This document shows, one piece after another, positions 26,603 through 36,357 of a stretch of 64,000 nt of DNA. The position numbers and the translations under genes were made by a program. The stretch spans positions 3,286,001 to 3,350,000 of the forward strand of contig NZ_CP129111.1 of NCBI RefSeq assembly GCF_030407165.1. Reading direction: 5' to 3'. The notes under the pieces are model-generated. The model was not told the origin of the DNA. It worked only from the letters and a program-made list of their open reading frames with translations, and did no database searches. Within the stretch, counting starts at the first letter, position 1. The number at the start of each line of letters is the position of its first letter. This stretch comes from Fontisubflavum oceani. GTDB lineage: Bacteria > Pseudomonadota > Alphaproteobacteria > Rhodobacterales > Rhodobacteraceae.

Positions 26603-27921
26603 TCAACTCACCAAGCTGGCCGCGCGCCGCGCACCACATTCCGCACGCGGGCAGACAGCGCAGCCAGGGCCGACCGGTTGTGCATCCTTGTGCAGCTCAT
26701 CGTCGAGGGGCTTCAGTAACATCGTCGCCCGCATCACCGGCTCTGTGCCAAAGCCCACCGGCGCAATCGGCTGGCAAATCGCCCAGGCTTGAAACTGCGC
26801 CCCGTTGGGCAAGTCCAAAATGGCGGTCTCCGGCACCATCGGACGGCTCAGCGCGTGATAGAGCGGCCATAGAGGACAGCCCGCCCCAAAGCGCGGGATT
26901 GAAAAGGCATTGATCCGGCGGCGGAAGAGCAATGCCCCCGCCGCATCGCACACGGCCAGGCCGAGCGCTGGCGCACCGCTGCTGCGCGGCAGGGTCGCCA
27001 AGCGCCGTAGGACAAGCGCCACATCCCCCCTGCCTGTGGCAAAAGCGGCTCAGGCGCGAATTCGGCCGCAATGGCGGCCTCTAAGAATGGTTTGATCGGC
27101 AGACGCGCGGCGTCTTCGGCGTAGCCATGCAAGAGTTGGTTGGCCAAGACTCGCGTGGCCTCATCCTCCATCCCGGGCGCGTCTGCCAAAAGCTTGGGGA
27201 TCGCCGCCACCCCTCCGGCCTCAATTGCCGGAAAATGATGGTCCGCCGCATCAAACAGCGCCTCGACCGTTTCTTGCGGCGTCGATGGCGTGCCTTTCCG
27301 GCGGCCTTGGTCTTCAAAATGCGCCAACATAGCTGTCGCGCGGGTCGAAAGCCGCTCCGCCTCTTCATGCAGGTTGCGGTGAAACCGTGTGCGCCATTGC
27401 GGCTCAATATCCGGCTCACGGACAAGAATGTCGGCCGTGGACCTGATCGCCGCAACGGTGGAGAGCACTTCATGCATCGCCTCGGCCAGAACCGGATCAT
27501 GGCTCAACCGGTCATGCAGACCATCGACCAAACCCTCTAACCCGGCAATCCGCTTATGCTGCGCCGCGATCAAGCCGGTCCAACCCGGAAACCGGCCCGC
27601 AATCTCGTCAATCCGATCTGTCTCAGGCGTTGGGCCAAAGCTGGTCGCCGTTTCTGCAGCCGCCCCCTGTAGCGCATCGAACAGTGTTGCATCGGCCCCT
27701 TCGCTCAACGCGGCGGGCTCGACCTCAAGCCGTTTTGCCAAATCGATCAAGAGCTTCCCGCCGATCCGGCGCCGATTATGCTCGATCAGATTGAGATAGC
27801 TTGCCGAAATGCCCACCGCCTCGGCCAATGCGGTCTGCTTCAAACCCATGACCGTGCGCCGCTCCCGAATGCGGCTCCCGGTGAGGGTGTGGCGGCGGTG
27901 CGAACTGGGCGGTTTCGTCAT
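26603..27921 (-). CDS. XRE/ScfR-family short-chain acyl-CoA-type regulator, frameshifted
   Basis: An N-terminal XRE helix-turn-helix (LKQTALAEAVGISASYLNLIEHNRR, residues 26-50) is followed by a long helical sensing region and a C-terminal domain ending with cysteines (CAVCPRAECGARRAA). This layout matches the ScfR/RamB/PccR/MccR family, which senses acyl-CoA status and controls carbon assimilation genes. The frame breaks at C6 (27025-27030): one extra base turns LPQAGGMWRLSYGAW into LPQAGGDVALVLRRLATLP and gives a 439-residue protein of normal length. Its targets are not evident here. Confidence 0.83.
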
Positions 27922-28081
27922 CGGGGCCTGCTACGATCCTGCGAAGGTGTCAAAACCTTTACAGACCGAGGCGTCAAACTCAACGCCCCTCGTCGTCGCA
28001 GAGGCCGCCTCTCTCAAAAGGTGCTCTTTGAGCAGTTGGGCAACTCTCAGAGGGTGCCGCCACCGAGGGCCCATTCGCACC

Positions 28082-28113
28082 GACACCGCGCGCCCCTTTG
28101 GAAGCGCGGTGTC
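28082..28113 (-). terminator. Hairpin after the ECF sigma-DUF6768 operon
   Basis: GACACCGCGC pairs perfectly with GCGCGGTGTC around a 12-nt loop, about 16 nt after the DUF6768 stop. There is no clear T-run, so it may be a weak or Rho-assisted terminator. The remaining sequence up to the XRE gene start at 27921 shows nothing recognisable. Confidence 0.4.
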
Positions 28114-28128
28114 TCAATCTGCGCAGGG

Positions 28129-28491
28129 TCAGCCGCGCCGTTCGGCCAGCATCAACTGCGTGCGCTTCAACTCGCGCAAGACGCGGTCGGCCTGGATTTG
28201 CGGCATGAGGCTCAGCTTCATCTGCAGCGCCATCAAGATAAGGACCGCACCGGGCAGGCCCCATTTCAACGCCAGCAGAATGTCACCTGCGGCAAAGAAC
28301 TGCACCGCGCAATACGCACCAATCACAAACAGCGCGACTTGCACAATCATCACCACCCACGTGACCCAGCCCAGTTTGCCCCGGAACTGCGCCCGGCCCA
28401 GTTGGAACCAGCCTTGTTCCTCGGTCGCTTCCAAGATAGCGCGATCTTCCGTTCTCAGCGCCTCTTCGATCAGTTGGTCAAGCTTACTCAT
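28129..28491 (-). CDS. DUF6768 membrane protein, likely sigma-factor partner
   Basis: This 120-residue protein has a soluble acidic N-terminus (SKLDQLIEEALRTEDRAIL), then two transmembrane helices (WVTWVVMIVQVALFVIGAY and LLALKWGLPGAVLILMAL) and a helical tail (LRELKRTQLMLAERR). It matches the DUF6768 family, which is regularly encoded just behind ECF sigma factors. Its start overlaps the sigma gene by 8 nt. A role in controlling or anchoring the sigma factor is likely but inferred. Confidence 0.8.
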   Translation of the reverse strand: MSKLDQLIEEALRTEDRAILEATEEQGWFQLGRAQFRGKLGWVTWVVMIVQVALFVIGAYCAVQFFAAGDILLALKWGLPGAVLILMALQMKLSLMPQIQADRVLRELKRTQLMLAERRG

Positions 28492-29035
28492 CCTCTTCTC
28501 CTTTCAACGCCTCTTTCAGTTTCGCCCGCGCATGGACCAGTCGCGATTTGACCGTGCCCACGGGGATATCGAGCGCGATGGCCACCTCGGCCACGCTCAT
28601 GTCTTCGAGATAAAACAGCGCCACCGTGGCCGCGTGATCCGATGGCAACGCCGCAATCGCCACTCGTATGGCACGGGCATCCGCGGCGTCGGGGCCAGCC
28701 TCAGAAACCTCAGCCGACATCTCGACCGCGGCCTCCCGCATCAAATCGCGCGCGGCGATCTGGGTTTGGATCTGTCGCGCCACGCGCCGTGTGACGATCC
28801 GCGTTGCCCAGGCCGGAAAGGCCACAGGCTCACGCAGCTTCGGCAGACCGCGCAGGATGTCCACCCAGGCCTCCTGCACCACATCGCGCGCCAGCTCCCG
28901 ATCGCCAAGAAGCCGCATTGCATGGGCTAGCAACCGCGGCCCGCGCAACGCCGCAATCTCCGCCAACGCCGCCCTGTCTCCGGCTTGGGCCTGCGTCACA
29001 AGCATCTCTTCAAAAACCCGGCCTGCCTGTCTCAT
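28484..29035 (-). CDS. ECF-type RNA polymerase sigma factor
   Basis: This 183-residue sigma-70 family protein has region 2 (LLAHAMRLLGDRELARDVVQEAWVDILRGLP, then PAWATRIVTRRV) and region 4 (ALPSDHAATVALFYLEDMSVAEVAIALDIPVGTVKSRLVHARAKLKEAL). It directs RNA polymerase to a small regulon, probably stress related. The DUF6768 gene is coupled to it. No autoregulated promoter motif is evident from the upstream sequence alone. Confidence 0.9.
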   Translation of the reverse strand: MRQAGRVFEEMLVTQAQAGDRAALAEIAALRGPRLLAHAMRLLGDRELARDVVQEAWVDILRGLPKLREPVAFPAWATRIVTRRVARQIQTQIAARDLMREAAVEMSAEVSEAGPDAADARAIRVAIAALPSDHAATVALFYLEDMSVAEVAIALDIPVGTVKSRLVHARAKLKEALKGEEDE

Positions 29036-29117
29036 CTGCCTTATCTTTCCGTCTTGCAGGAATAAGGTGCCCCCAAACCGGAAAACGGTTCACCAGAAAA
29101 TGCACTTTCAACGAAGA

Positions 29118-29145
29118 AGGGCCGCCCCTCGCCTGGGACGGCCCT
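29118..29145 (-). terminator. Terminator hairpin of the pyrimidine operon
   Basis: On the minus strand AGGGCCG pairs with CGGCCCT around a 14-nt loop, followed by TTCTTCG. It lies 24 nt after the stop of the substrate-binding protein gene, the last gene of the long minus-strand operon. Confidence 0.55.
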
Positions 29146-29168
29146 CTCAGTCGCAAAATGTGAGACGC

Positions 29169-30152
29169 TTACTCGCTCAGCGCCTGGTCGGTGATCATAT
29201 GGGTCCAAGCCCCCTCGGGCGCGGCCGTGATTACCGGGTCAGAGCCACCGGCCAAAAGCGTGGCGACGGTCCGCTCATAAGCAGCCTCGTCCAGCGCCCC
29301 ATTGGAGCCCGCAGTCAGCAAAGCCACCTCGCCCATCATCCGGGTCTGGTGCTCTTCGGTCTGCGCGCCGGTCTCGTCATAATCGAGCACGATCAGCGCC
29401 GCCTCATCCGGGTTTGCTTCGGCCCATTTCCAGCCTTCCATCGAGGCCCGGACAAACCGCACCATCCGGTCGACGAATTCTGGGTCTTCCAGGTTCTCTT
29501 CCAGAACCCACATCCCGTCTTCCAGCGTCGCGACGCCCTGATCCTCATATTTGAACGTGATCAGATCATCTGGGCTCACGCCCGCATCGATCACCTGCCA
29601 ATACTCGTTATAGGTCATGGTCGAGATGCAATCGGCCTGACGCTGCAAGAGCGGATCAACGTTGAAACCCTGCTGCAGCACCGTCACGCCGTCCTCGCCA
29701 CCTTCGGTCGAGATGCCCAACTGGCTCATCCAGCTCAGGAACGGGTATTCATTGCCGAAGAACCACACGCCGATGGTCCGACCGGCCAGGTCAGCAGGCT
29801 CTTCAATACCCGCATCGGCCCAACAGGTCAGCATCAGCCCCGAGGACGCGAAGGGCTGCGCGATGTTCACCACCGGCAGACCACGCTCCCGCGCTGCAAG
29901 TGCCGAGGGCATCCAGTTCAGCATCACATCAGCGCCACCGCCGGCGAGCACCTGCGGTGGTGCGATGTCAGGGCCGCCGGGCTGGATCGTCACATCGAGC
30001 CCTTCATCGTCGTAATAGCCGTTCTCGAGCGCCACATAGTAGCCCGCGAATTGCGCCTGCGTGACCCATTGCAGTTGCAGCGTCACCTCGTCAGCCGCCG
30101 CCGCGCCGGTGGCCAGGCCGAGCGCCAGCGCGGATGTCATCAGTTTTTTCAT
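29169..30152 (-). CDS. ABC transporter substrate-binding protein (NMT1/THI5-like)
   Basis: This 327-residue periplasmic protein starts MKKLMTSALALGLATGAAAA, a clear signal peptide, followed by LQLQWVTQAQFAGYYVALENGYYDDEGLDVTIQPGG, the typical NMT1/THI5-like opening. Members bind pyrimidine-like compounds. Its genes for permeases, ATPase and pyrimidine-degrading enzymes lie in the same operon, so it probably captures uracil, thymine, hydantoin or a related ring. GGAGGG precedes the start at 30152. It is the last gene of the operon and may have its own translation signal, with a 57-nt gap from the permease gene. Confidence 0.88.
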   Translation of the reverse strand: MKKLMTSALALGLATGAAAADEVTLQLQWVTQAQFAGYYVALENGYYDDEGLDVTIQPGGPDIAPPQVLAGGGADVMLNWMPSALAARERGLPVVNIAQPFASSGLMLTCWADAGIEEPADLAGRTIGVWFFGNEYPFLSWMSQLGISTEGGEDGVTVLQQGFNVDPLLQRQADCISTMTYNEYWQVIDAGVSPDDLITFKYEDQGVATLEDGMWVLEENLEDPEFVDRMVRFVRASMEGWKWAEANPDEAALIVLDYDETGAQTEEHQTRMMGEVALLTAGSNGALDEAAYERTVATLLAGGSDPVITAAPEGAWTHMITDQALSE

Positions 30153-30209
30153 TGTTTTCCCTCCAAGTTGGTTCGTTGTTATTTCTGTTGGTGCGTTTCT
30201 TATCACTCT

Positions 30210-31121
30210 TTACCGTTGCGACGGATGCCAGAAGGTCAGCTTCTTCTCCGCCAGGGCCATCAGCCCATAAAACCCCGTCCCGGCCAATGCGGCCACGGTG
30301 ATCGATGACCAGACCATATCCATCGCCAGCCGCCCCACCTCGATTTTTATCCGAAAGCCCATGCCCACAGTGGGTGAGCCAAAAAATTCCGCCACAATCG
30401 CCCCGATCAGCGCAAGGGTTGTGCAGATTTTCAACCCGTTGAAAATGAAGGGCATGGCCGCCGGCAGCCGCAGTTTGAAAAGCGTCTGCCAATAACTTGC
30501 CGCATAGGTCCGCATCAGGTCGCGCTGCATCACCTCGCTGGCCTTCAAGCCCTGCACCGTGTTCACCAGCATTGGGAAGAACACCATCACGACGACCACG
30601 GCGGCCTTCGATTGCCAGCCGAACCCGTACCACATCACCAAGATCGGCGCGGTGCCGACAATCGGCAGCGCCGCGATGAAGTTGCCCACCGGCAAGAGGC
30701 CGCGTTGCAGGAAATTCGACCGATCCACGGCCAAGGCCACGGCGAAGGCCGCCGCGCAGCCCATCATATAGCCCGACATCGCGCCCTTCACGATGGTCTG
30801 GATGAAATCGGCCCAAAGCACATCGGTTGAAGAAATCAGCCGCACCCAGATCGCCGAGGGTGCAGGCAAGATAACGGGCGAAATCTCATAAAGACGAACG
30901 GCCATCTCCCAAAGCACAAGCAAGGTCACGCCAAAGAGTACCGGTACCAAAAACCGTCCAACCGCCCCACGCCCATCGGCGGAAAGCCAGATGTTCATTC
31001 CCCAAGCGAGAAGCCAAACCGCGAGGATCAGCCCCAGACCCTGGTCCGTCATTAAGCCGACAAACACCACCAAGGCCGCAACAACGGGCCCGATCAAGGG
31101 GTTGCGCATAATCCCCGTCAT
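30210..31121 (-). CDS. ABC transporter permease
   Basis: This 303-residue inner-membrane permease has about six transmembrane helices and the BPD-transporter signature (AASYWQTLFKLRLPAAMPFIFNGLKI), whose EAA-like loop contacts the ATPase. It pairs with the second permease encoded just upstream (4-nt overlap) and with the NMT1-like binding protein and ATPase of the same operon, forming a pyrimidine-type importer. Confidence 0.9.
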   Translation of the reverse strand: MTGIMRNPLIGPVVAALVVFVGLMTDQGLGLILAVWLLAWGMNIWLSADGRGAVGRFLVPVLFGVTLLVLWEMAVRLYEISPVILPAPSAIWVRLISSTDVLWADFIQTIVKGAMSGYMMGCAAAFAVALAVDRSNFLQRGLLPVGNFIAALPIVGTAPILVMWYGFGWQSKAAVVVVMVFFPMLVNTVQGLKASEVMQRDLMRTYAASYWQTLFKLRLPAAMPFIFNGLKICTTLALIGAIVAEFFGSPTVGMGFRIKIEVGRLAMDMVWSSITVAALAGTGFYGLMALAEKKLTFWHPSQR

Positions 31122-32080
31122 CGCGCCATCCCCATCCGCTTCAAGGTCAACCGCTCAATCAAACCCAGCCCGCCGACGAGCACCGCCGCGCAGATCGCCG
31201 CCATGAAGAGCGCCGACCAGATTTGGATCGTCTGCCCATAGTAGCTTCCGGTCAGCAGCCGCGCGCCGAGCCCAAACCGAGCGCCTGTCGGCAGCTCCGC
31301 GACAATCGCCCCGACTAGCGCCGCTGCAATGGCGACCTTCAACGAGGTGAACAGAAACGGCACCGAGGCCGGCAGACGCAGTTTCCAGAAGGTCGCAGCG
31401 TGGCTGGCCGAATAGGTTTTCAGCAGGTCCAAATCCATCGGGCCGGGGCTGCGCAGCCCTTTCACCATGCCAACCACCACGGGGAAGAAACTAAGATAGG
31501 CCGAGATCAGGGATTTCGGCAGCAGCCCCTCCACCCCGATCGAGTTCAACACCACAATCACCATCGGTGCGATCGCCAGGATCGGGATGGTCTGCGATGC
31601 AATCGCCCAGGGCATCACGGACATATCCATGGCGCGGTTATGGACGATGCCAACCGCCAGGAGAATGCCCAGGCCAGTTCCGAAGAGAAAGCCGAGCAGG
31701 GTCGGCGCAAGGGTCTGATATGCATGGAAGAACAGCGAGCGCGGATTGCCGCGCAACTCGCCCCGCCGCTCGCGGAACATAGCCTCCCCTGCGGTCGTGT
31801 TCCAAAGCTCTGCAAAGACCTGATGCGGGGTCGGCAATACCGGCCGTTCTTGGTTCATCGCATCGGCGATCACCTCGCCTGCGCTGAGTTCAACTCCGGC
31901 GCGCTCTGCCTGATCCAGGGTCCAGGCCCGGTTCATACCAACGCTGGCGGCATACCAAAACGCGACAATACAGGCGACCACGACCAATACCGGCATCACG
32001 TGATGCACCGCCCCGGCGACGCTTCGGCCAAGAAGGCCTCCACCGGTTGAAGCGTGTCTGGCTTGGGCGACGTCAGTCAT
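31118..32080 (-). CDS. ABC transporter permease
   Basis: This 320-residue permease has an N-terminal helix, a periplasmic insert (about residues 50-115) with LPTPHQVFAELWNTTAGE, and then the permease core with SASHAATFWKLRLPASVPFLFTSLKV as the ATPase-docking loop. It forms a heterodimeric channel with the following permease. Its start overlaps the end of the GNAT gene by 8 nt. Confidence 0.9.
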   Translation of the reverse strand: MTDVAQARHASTGGGLLGRSVAGAVHHVMPVLVVVACIVAFWYAASVGMNRAWTLDQAERAGVELSAGEVIADAMNQERPVLPTPHQVFAELWNTTAGEAMFRERRGELRGNPRSLFFHAYQTLAPTLLGFLFGTGLGILLAVGIVHNRAMDMSVMPWAIASQTIPILAIAPMVIVVLNSIGVEGLLPKSLISAYLSFFPVVVGMVKGLRSPGPMDLDLLKTYSASHAATFWKLRLPASVPFLFTSLKVAIAAALVGAIVAELPTGARFGLGARLLTGSYYGQTIQIWSALFMAAICAAVLVGGLGLIERLTLKRMGMAR

Positions 32081-32516
32081 TGGCGCGCCACTCCATCTTC
32101 ACCTCGCGTACAGTCTCCGGCGGCTCGGGTATGAACCGCTCCACCTCCGTAAAGCCCTCGCGGATATAGAATTTCTGCGCCCGGAGGTTGGGTTCATGGG
32201 TGGTCAGCCAAAGATAATCCTGCCCCTCTTTCACCCGATCCATGAGCGCCTTTCCAACGCCGCGCCCACCATGGCGGCAAAACAATGCGCCGACGCGTTT
32301 CTTTTCGGGATCATAGGACAGATACGCCTCCACCGGATCACCCGCGACCCAAATCTCGCGAGTCGGTAACGCGTCGCGGATCATCCCCTCGATGGTCTCG
32401 GGCGGATAATCGCGCGGCAACCAATCTGTGTCGTCAATCCACCAGTTGGCCACCGTCGCGCAGGCCGGGACATCGCCGATCTCGGCGCGTCGTATGGAGA
32501 TGGCCTCAGTCGTCAT
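32073..32516 (-). CDS. GNAT-family N-acetyltransferase inside the ABC transporter operon
   Basis: This 147-residue GNAT begins ISIRRAEIGDVPACATVANWWIDDTDWLP and has the acetyl-CoA loop CRHGGRGVGKALMDRVKE and a C-terminal LRAQKFYIREGFTEVERF. It overlaps the ATPase gene by 11 nt and the permease gene by 8 nt, so it is translationally embedded in the transporter operon. Its substrate may be the amine product of pyrimidine breakdown, but that is inference. The start was chosen at 32516, where the domain begins. Confidence 0.82.
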   Translation of the reverse strand: MTTEAISIRRAEIGDVPACATVANWWIDDTDWLPRDYPPETIEGMIRDALPTREIWVAGDPVEAYLSYDPEKKRVGALFCRHGGRGVGKALMDRVKEGQDYLWLTTHEPNLRAQKFYIREGFTEVERFIPEPPETVREVKMEWRAND

Positions 32517-33327
32517 AAGCGTGCCCCGCGCGCAACCCCTCGCGCACCCGATGGGCAATGGCCAGAAACTCTGGCGTGTCGCGAATATCGAGCGGGCGCT
32601 CCTTCGGCAAATCGCTCTCGATCACGTCTGTGATCCGCCCGGGCCGCGGCGACATCACCACGATCTTGGTGCTGAGATAGACCGCTTCGGGGATTGAGTG
32701 GGTCACGAAACCAATCGTCTTTTCCGTCCGCGCCCAAAGGTCGAGCAACTGCTCATTTAAATGATCGCGAACGATCTCATCCAAGGCCCCAAAAGGCTCG
32801 TCCATCAGCAGCAGATCAGCATCAAAGGCCAGCGCCCGCGCGATACTCGCCCGTTGCTGCATCCCGCCGGATAGTTGCCAGGGGTACTTCTTGCCAAATC
32901 CTTCGAGATCGACCAGTTGCAGAACGTTCTTTACACGTTCCGCTTGTTCCGAGGCACTGAACCCCATGATCTCCAGCGGCAGCTTGATATTCTTCTCAAT
33001 CGTGCGCCACGGATAAAGCCCCGCAGCCTGAAACACATAGCCATAGGCCCTCTGGCGCCGCGCCTCATCGGGGCTTATCCCGTTCACAGTGATCTCGCCG
33101 CCGGTGGGGTGCTCCAGCGCGGCAACGACTCTAAGAAAGGTGGTCTTGCCGCAACCAGACGGCCCGATGAAGCTGACGAACTCGCCCTTGTTGATCGCCA
33201 GATTGACGTCTTTCAACGCCTGGACAGGGCCGTCATTGGTTTGGAAGGTGAGATCAAGGTCTTTCGCCTCAATCACTGGGGATTGCGTCTGGGTCCTCAC
33301 CATCCGATGTGCTGCCTCGCCCGCCAT
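32506..33327 (-). CDS. ABC transporter ATP-binding protein
   Basis: This ATPase of about 273 residues has Walker A GPSGCGKTTFLR, Q-loop YVFQAAGLYPWRT, signature LSGGMQQRASIARAL, Walker B LLLMDEPFGALD and switch VTHSIPEAVYL, as in the nitrate/taurine/pyrimidine importer family. It energises the two permeases encoded downstream. The ATG at 33327 overlaps the probable true stop of the dihydropyrimidinase gene (TGATG); 33303 is another possible start. Confidence 0.92.
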   Translation of the reverse strand: MAGEAAHRMVRTQTQSPVIEAKDLDLTFQTNDGPVQALKDVNLAINKGEFVSFIGPSGCGKTTFLRVVAALEHPTGGEITVNGISPDEARRQRAYGYVFQAAGLYPWRTIEKNIKLPLEIMGFSASEQAERVKNVLQLVDLEGFGKKYPWQLSGGMQQRASIARALAFDADLLLMDEPFGALDEIVRDHLNEQLLDLWARTEKTIGFVTHSIPEAVYLSTKIVVMSPRPGRITDVIESDLPKERPLDIRDTPEFLAIAHRVREGLRAGHAYDD

Positions 33328-34785
33328 CACACCCGCTCGGAATGTTCATTGGATTACGCTCGATCTTCCGCGGCGTGTTCAGCGATTTCCATTTGCTGAG
33401 CGCCTTGGACGCGCTGGCATATGGCGAGCGTTTCACAAACCGGCCCCGGCCCGGCTGCGGCTGTGAGTTCTGACCGCCCAGATCACATCGCCACGGGAGA
33501 GCGTGTAGCGGGGCTGCGCCGTCACCTCCATGCCCTCGAAGACATTGTAATCAATAATAGATTTCTGGGTGCTCACATGCACGGTTTTGGAAATCGTCGG
33601 ATCCCAAACCACCACATCGGCATCCGCTCCAGGCACCAACGCGCCCTTCATCGGGTAGATGTTCAGGATTTTCGCGATGTTGGAGGAGGTCACTGCCACA
33701 AATTCCTCAGGTGTCAGACGGCCAGTCTCAACCCCACGGGTCCAGAGCATCGCCATGCGTTCCTCAAGCCCGCCGGTCCCATTTGGGATCGTCGTGAAAT
33801 TGTCCAACCCCATCCGCTTTTGCTCATCGGTGAAGGCCGCGTGGTCGGTCGCCACCACCTGCAAAGAGCCCGCCGACAAACCTGCCCAAAGCGAGTCTTG
33901 ATGGTCCTTTGACCGGAAAGGTGGCGACATCACGCGCCGCGCCGCATATTGCCAGTCTTTGTTGAAATATTCCGTTTCATCCAAGGTCAGATGCTGGATC
34001 AATGGCTCGCCATAAACCCGCATGCCCTTTTGTCGGGCCCGCCGGATCGCCTCATGGGCCTGCTCACAACTCACATGCACGATATAGAGCGGCGTGCCCG
34101 CCGCATCGGCAATCATAATTGCCCGGTTCGCTGCCTCTCCTTCGACCTCGGGCGGGCGAGAATAAGCGTGCCCCTCGGGGCCTGTCACACCTTCGGCCAG
34201 GTATTTGTTCTGCAACTCCTGGACGATATCGCCGTTTTCCGCGTGGACCAGCGGCAACGCTCCCAGCTCAGCGCAGCGCTTGAAGGAGGCATACATCTCG
34301 TCATCCTCCACCATCAACGCGCCCTTATAGGCCATGAAATGCTTGAACGTGTTCACGCCGCGCTCTTTAACAACGGCCTCCATCTCATTGAAAATGCTTT
34401 CATTCCAATCGGTGATGGCCATGTGGTACGAGATGTCGGTGCAGATCTGATCTTTCGACTTCCGGTCCCACTCATCCAGCGCGGTGAGCAAGCTGCCATC
34501 CTCGCCAGGCAGGCAGAAATCAACCAGCATCGTGGTCCCTCCAGCCGCCGCCGCGAAGGTGCCGGACTCGAAGGTTTCCGCCGCTGTGGTCCCCATAAAC
34601 GGCATTTCCAGATGGGTGTGCGGGTCGATACCGCCGGGGATGACATAAGCGCCCTCTGCGTCGATCACCTCGTCGCCAGTGAGGTTCTCACCAATCTCAG
34701 CGATCTTCTCGCCTTCGATCAGCACATCGGCTTTGAACTGACGGTCGGCGGTGACAATTGTGCCGCCCTTGATCACTTTGCTCAT
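33327..34785 (-). CDS. hydA: Dihydropyrimidinase, C-terminus frameshifted
   Basis: HydA opens the ring of dihydrouracil or dihydrothymine (and hydantoins) to N-carbamoyl-beta-amino acids. The protein has the amidohydrolase zinc motif GGIDPHTHLEMP, the carboxylated-lysine region FKHFMAYKGALM, LIVHVSCEQAHEAI-type residues and VVATDHAAFTDEQK. After RGDVIWA the frame is lost. One extra G at 33474-33475 restores GQNSQPQPGRGRFVKRSPY and a KSLNTPRKIERNPMNIPSG tail. A second extra G near 33332-33334 would end the protein at SGV with a stop at 33327, giving 486 residues, the family length. Both losses are in G runs. It lies between the lipoprotein and ABC genes of the pyrimidine operon. Confidence 0.88.
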
Positions 34786-34804
34786 GTCATCTCTCCCCTT
34801 TCGG

Positions 34805-35068
34805 TCAACTCGGCGCTTGCGTGCAGATGCCCCGACCTTCGGTCGTCAAGAGCGGGATATAGGTGTCTTCGACGGGTCCGCTGTGCAGATACCAATAGCA
34901 ATTGTCGTCCTGCAGAACGACATTCCGCAGATCCTGGCCCGGCGGCAAAAGCGCTAGCGTTTCCTCGGAAAACTCAACCGACGGGGCGTTGGGGTCGGCG
35001 GGCGGGGCGGGCTCGCAGGCCGCCAATGCCAAGACGCCACCTAAAATCAAGAATTTCTTCAAAGTCAT
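34805..35068 (-). CDS. Small lipoprotein of the pyrimidine operon
   Basis: This 87-residue protein has a lipoprotein signal MTLKKFLILGGVLALAAC (lipobox LAAC), then a short Pro-rich stretch and a compact segment with VVLQDDNCYWYLHSGPVEDTYIPLLT and a late Cys (GICTQ), perhaps forming a disulphide. Its start overlaps the stop of the hydrolase gene by one base. It recurs in this operon type in related bacteria as far as I recall; its role is unknown. Confidence 0.7.
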   Translation of the reverse strand: MTLKKFLILGGVLALAACEPAPPADPNAPSVEFSEETLALLPPGQDLRNVVLQDDNCYWYLHSGPVEDTYIPLLTTEGRGICTQAPS

Positions 35069-36318
35069 CACTCCACAATCTGAGCTGTTTCGACGACAGC
35101 ATGGAACAAGACATTCGCCCCCGCTGCGGCCCAATCCGGGCTGATCTCTTCTGCCTCGTTATGGCTCAGCCCGTCAACGCAGGGGCACATCACCATCGCA
35201 GTTGGTGCGACCCGGTTGATCCAACACGCATCATGGCCCGCACCCGAAATCAGATCGCGGTGGGAGTAGCCCAGGCGTTCCGCCGCGCTCCTTACTGCCG
35301 CCACGCAGGCCTCGTCAAACTTTACAGGATCGAACCCGCCGACCTTCTCAAACGCTACTTCCAGACCCATCTCCTTGCAGATTTCAGATGCACCGGCTTG
35401 AAGGCGGCTTTCCATATCTTCGATCACCGCAAGCTCGGGCGATCGGAAATCAATGGTGAAGACGACCTTGCCGGGGATCACATTGCGTGAGTTGGGATAC
35501 ACATCGATATGCCCCGCCGCCCCAACCGCATGCGGTGCATGGGACCAAGCAATCTCATCCACCAGATCCAGAACCCGCGCCATGCCGAGACCAGCATTCT
35601 TGCGCATTGGCATGGGGGTCGAGCCGGTATGGCTGTCTTTGCCGGTGATCGTCACCTGCGTCCAACTCAGGCCCTGGCCATGAGTCACAACGCCGATCTC
35701 TTTGCCTTCGGCCTCCAGGATCGGCCCTTGCTCGATATGCAATTCAAAGAAGGCGTGCATCTTGCGCGCGCCCACTTCTTCGTCGCCTTTCCAACCGATC
35801 CGCTCCAACTCGGCGCCGAATTTTTTGCCCTCCGCATCTTCGCGGTCATAGGCCCATTCCTGGGTATGAATACCCGCGAATACGCCGGAGGAGAGCATCG
35901 CCGGGGCATAGCGCGTCCCCTCCTCATTGGTGAAATTCGTCACCACAATCGGATGCTTGGTTTTGATGCCGAGATCGTTGAGCGAGCGGATGATCTCCAG
36001 GCCTCCAAGAACCCCTAGAACGCCATCATATTTTCCGCCCGTCGGCTGCGTGTCGAGATGGGAGCCGACATAGACCGGTAGCGCATCAGGGTCTGTTCCC
36101 TCGCGCCGGGCGAACATATTGCCCATCTGGTCCAGCCCCATCTCGCATCCAGCCGCTTCGCACCAGCTTTGGAACAAGGCGCGGCCTTCGCCGTCCTCAT
36201 CGGTCAGGGTCTGACGATTGTTGCCGCCCGCCACACCCGGCCCGATCTTGGCCATCTCCATCAACGAGTCCCACAGACGCTCGCCATTGATCTTCAGGTT
36301 TTCGCCAGGTGCCGACAT
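35068..36318 (-). CDS. Zn-dependent hydrolase, beta-ureidopropionase / N-carbamoyl amino acid hydrolase
   Basis: This 416-residue M20-family enzyme hydrolyses the N-carbamoyl-beta-amino acid made by dihydropyrimidinase to beta-alanine or beta-aminoisobutyrate, CO2 and ammonia. The metal motifs are YVGSHLDTQPTGGKYDGVLG, FTNEEGTRYAPAML and LHIEQGPILE; IDFRSPE and SGAGHDACWI follow. It fits the third step of the reductive pathway (PydC/HyuC/AmaB type). The 39-nt gap to the aminotransferase gene upstream suggests co-transcription. Confidence 0.9.
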   Translation of the reverse strand: MSAPGENLKINGERLWDSLMEMAKIGPGVAGGNNRQTLTDEDGEGRALFQSWCEAAGCEMGLDQMGNMFARREGTDPDALPVYVGSHLDTQPTGGKYDGVLGVLGGLEIIRSLNDLGIKTKHPIVVTNFTNEEGTRYAPAMLSSGVFAGIHTQEWAYDREDAEGKKFGAELERIGWKGDEEVGARKMHAFFELHIEQGPILEAEGKEIGVVTHGQGLSWTQVTITGKDSHTGSTPMPMRKNAGLGMARVLDLVDEIAWSHAPHAVGAAGHIDVYPNSRNVIPGKVVFTIDFRSPELAVIEDMESRLQAGASEICKEMGLEVAFEKVGGFDPVKFDEACVAAVRSAAERLGYSHRDLISGAGHDACWINRVAPTAMVMCPCVDGLSHNEAEEISPDWAAAGANVLFHAVVETAQIVE

Positions 36319-36357
36319 CGATTTCTCCCAAGTATTTCTTTTGGCTCGGCCGCAGTC

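Noticed and set aside
33949..35490. 513-codon plus-strand frame across the pyrimidine operon
   Set aside because: It runs antisense to three well-recognised genes and its translation resembles no protein family.
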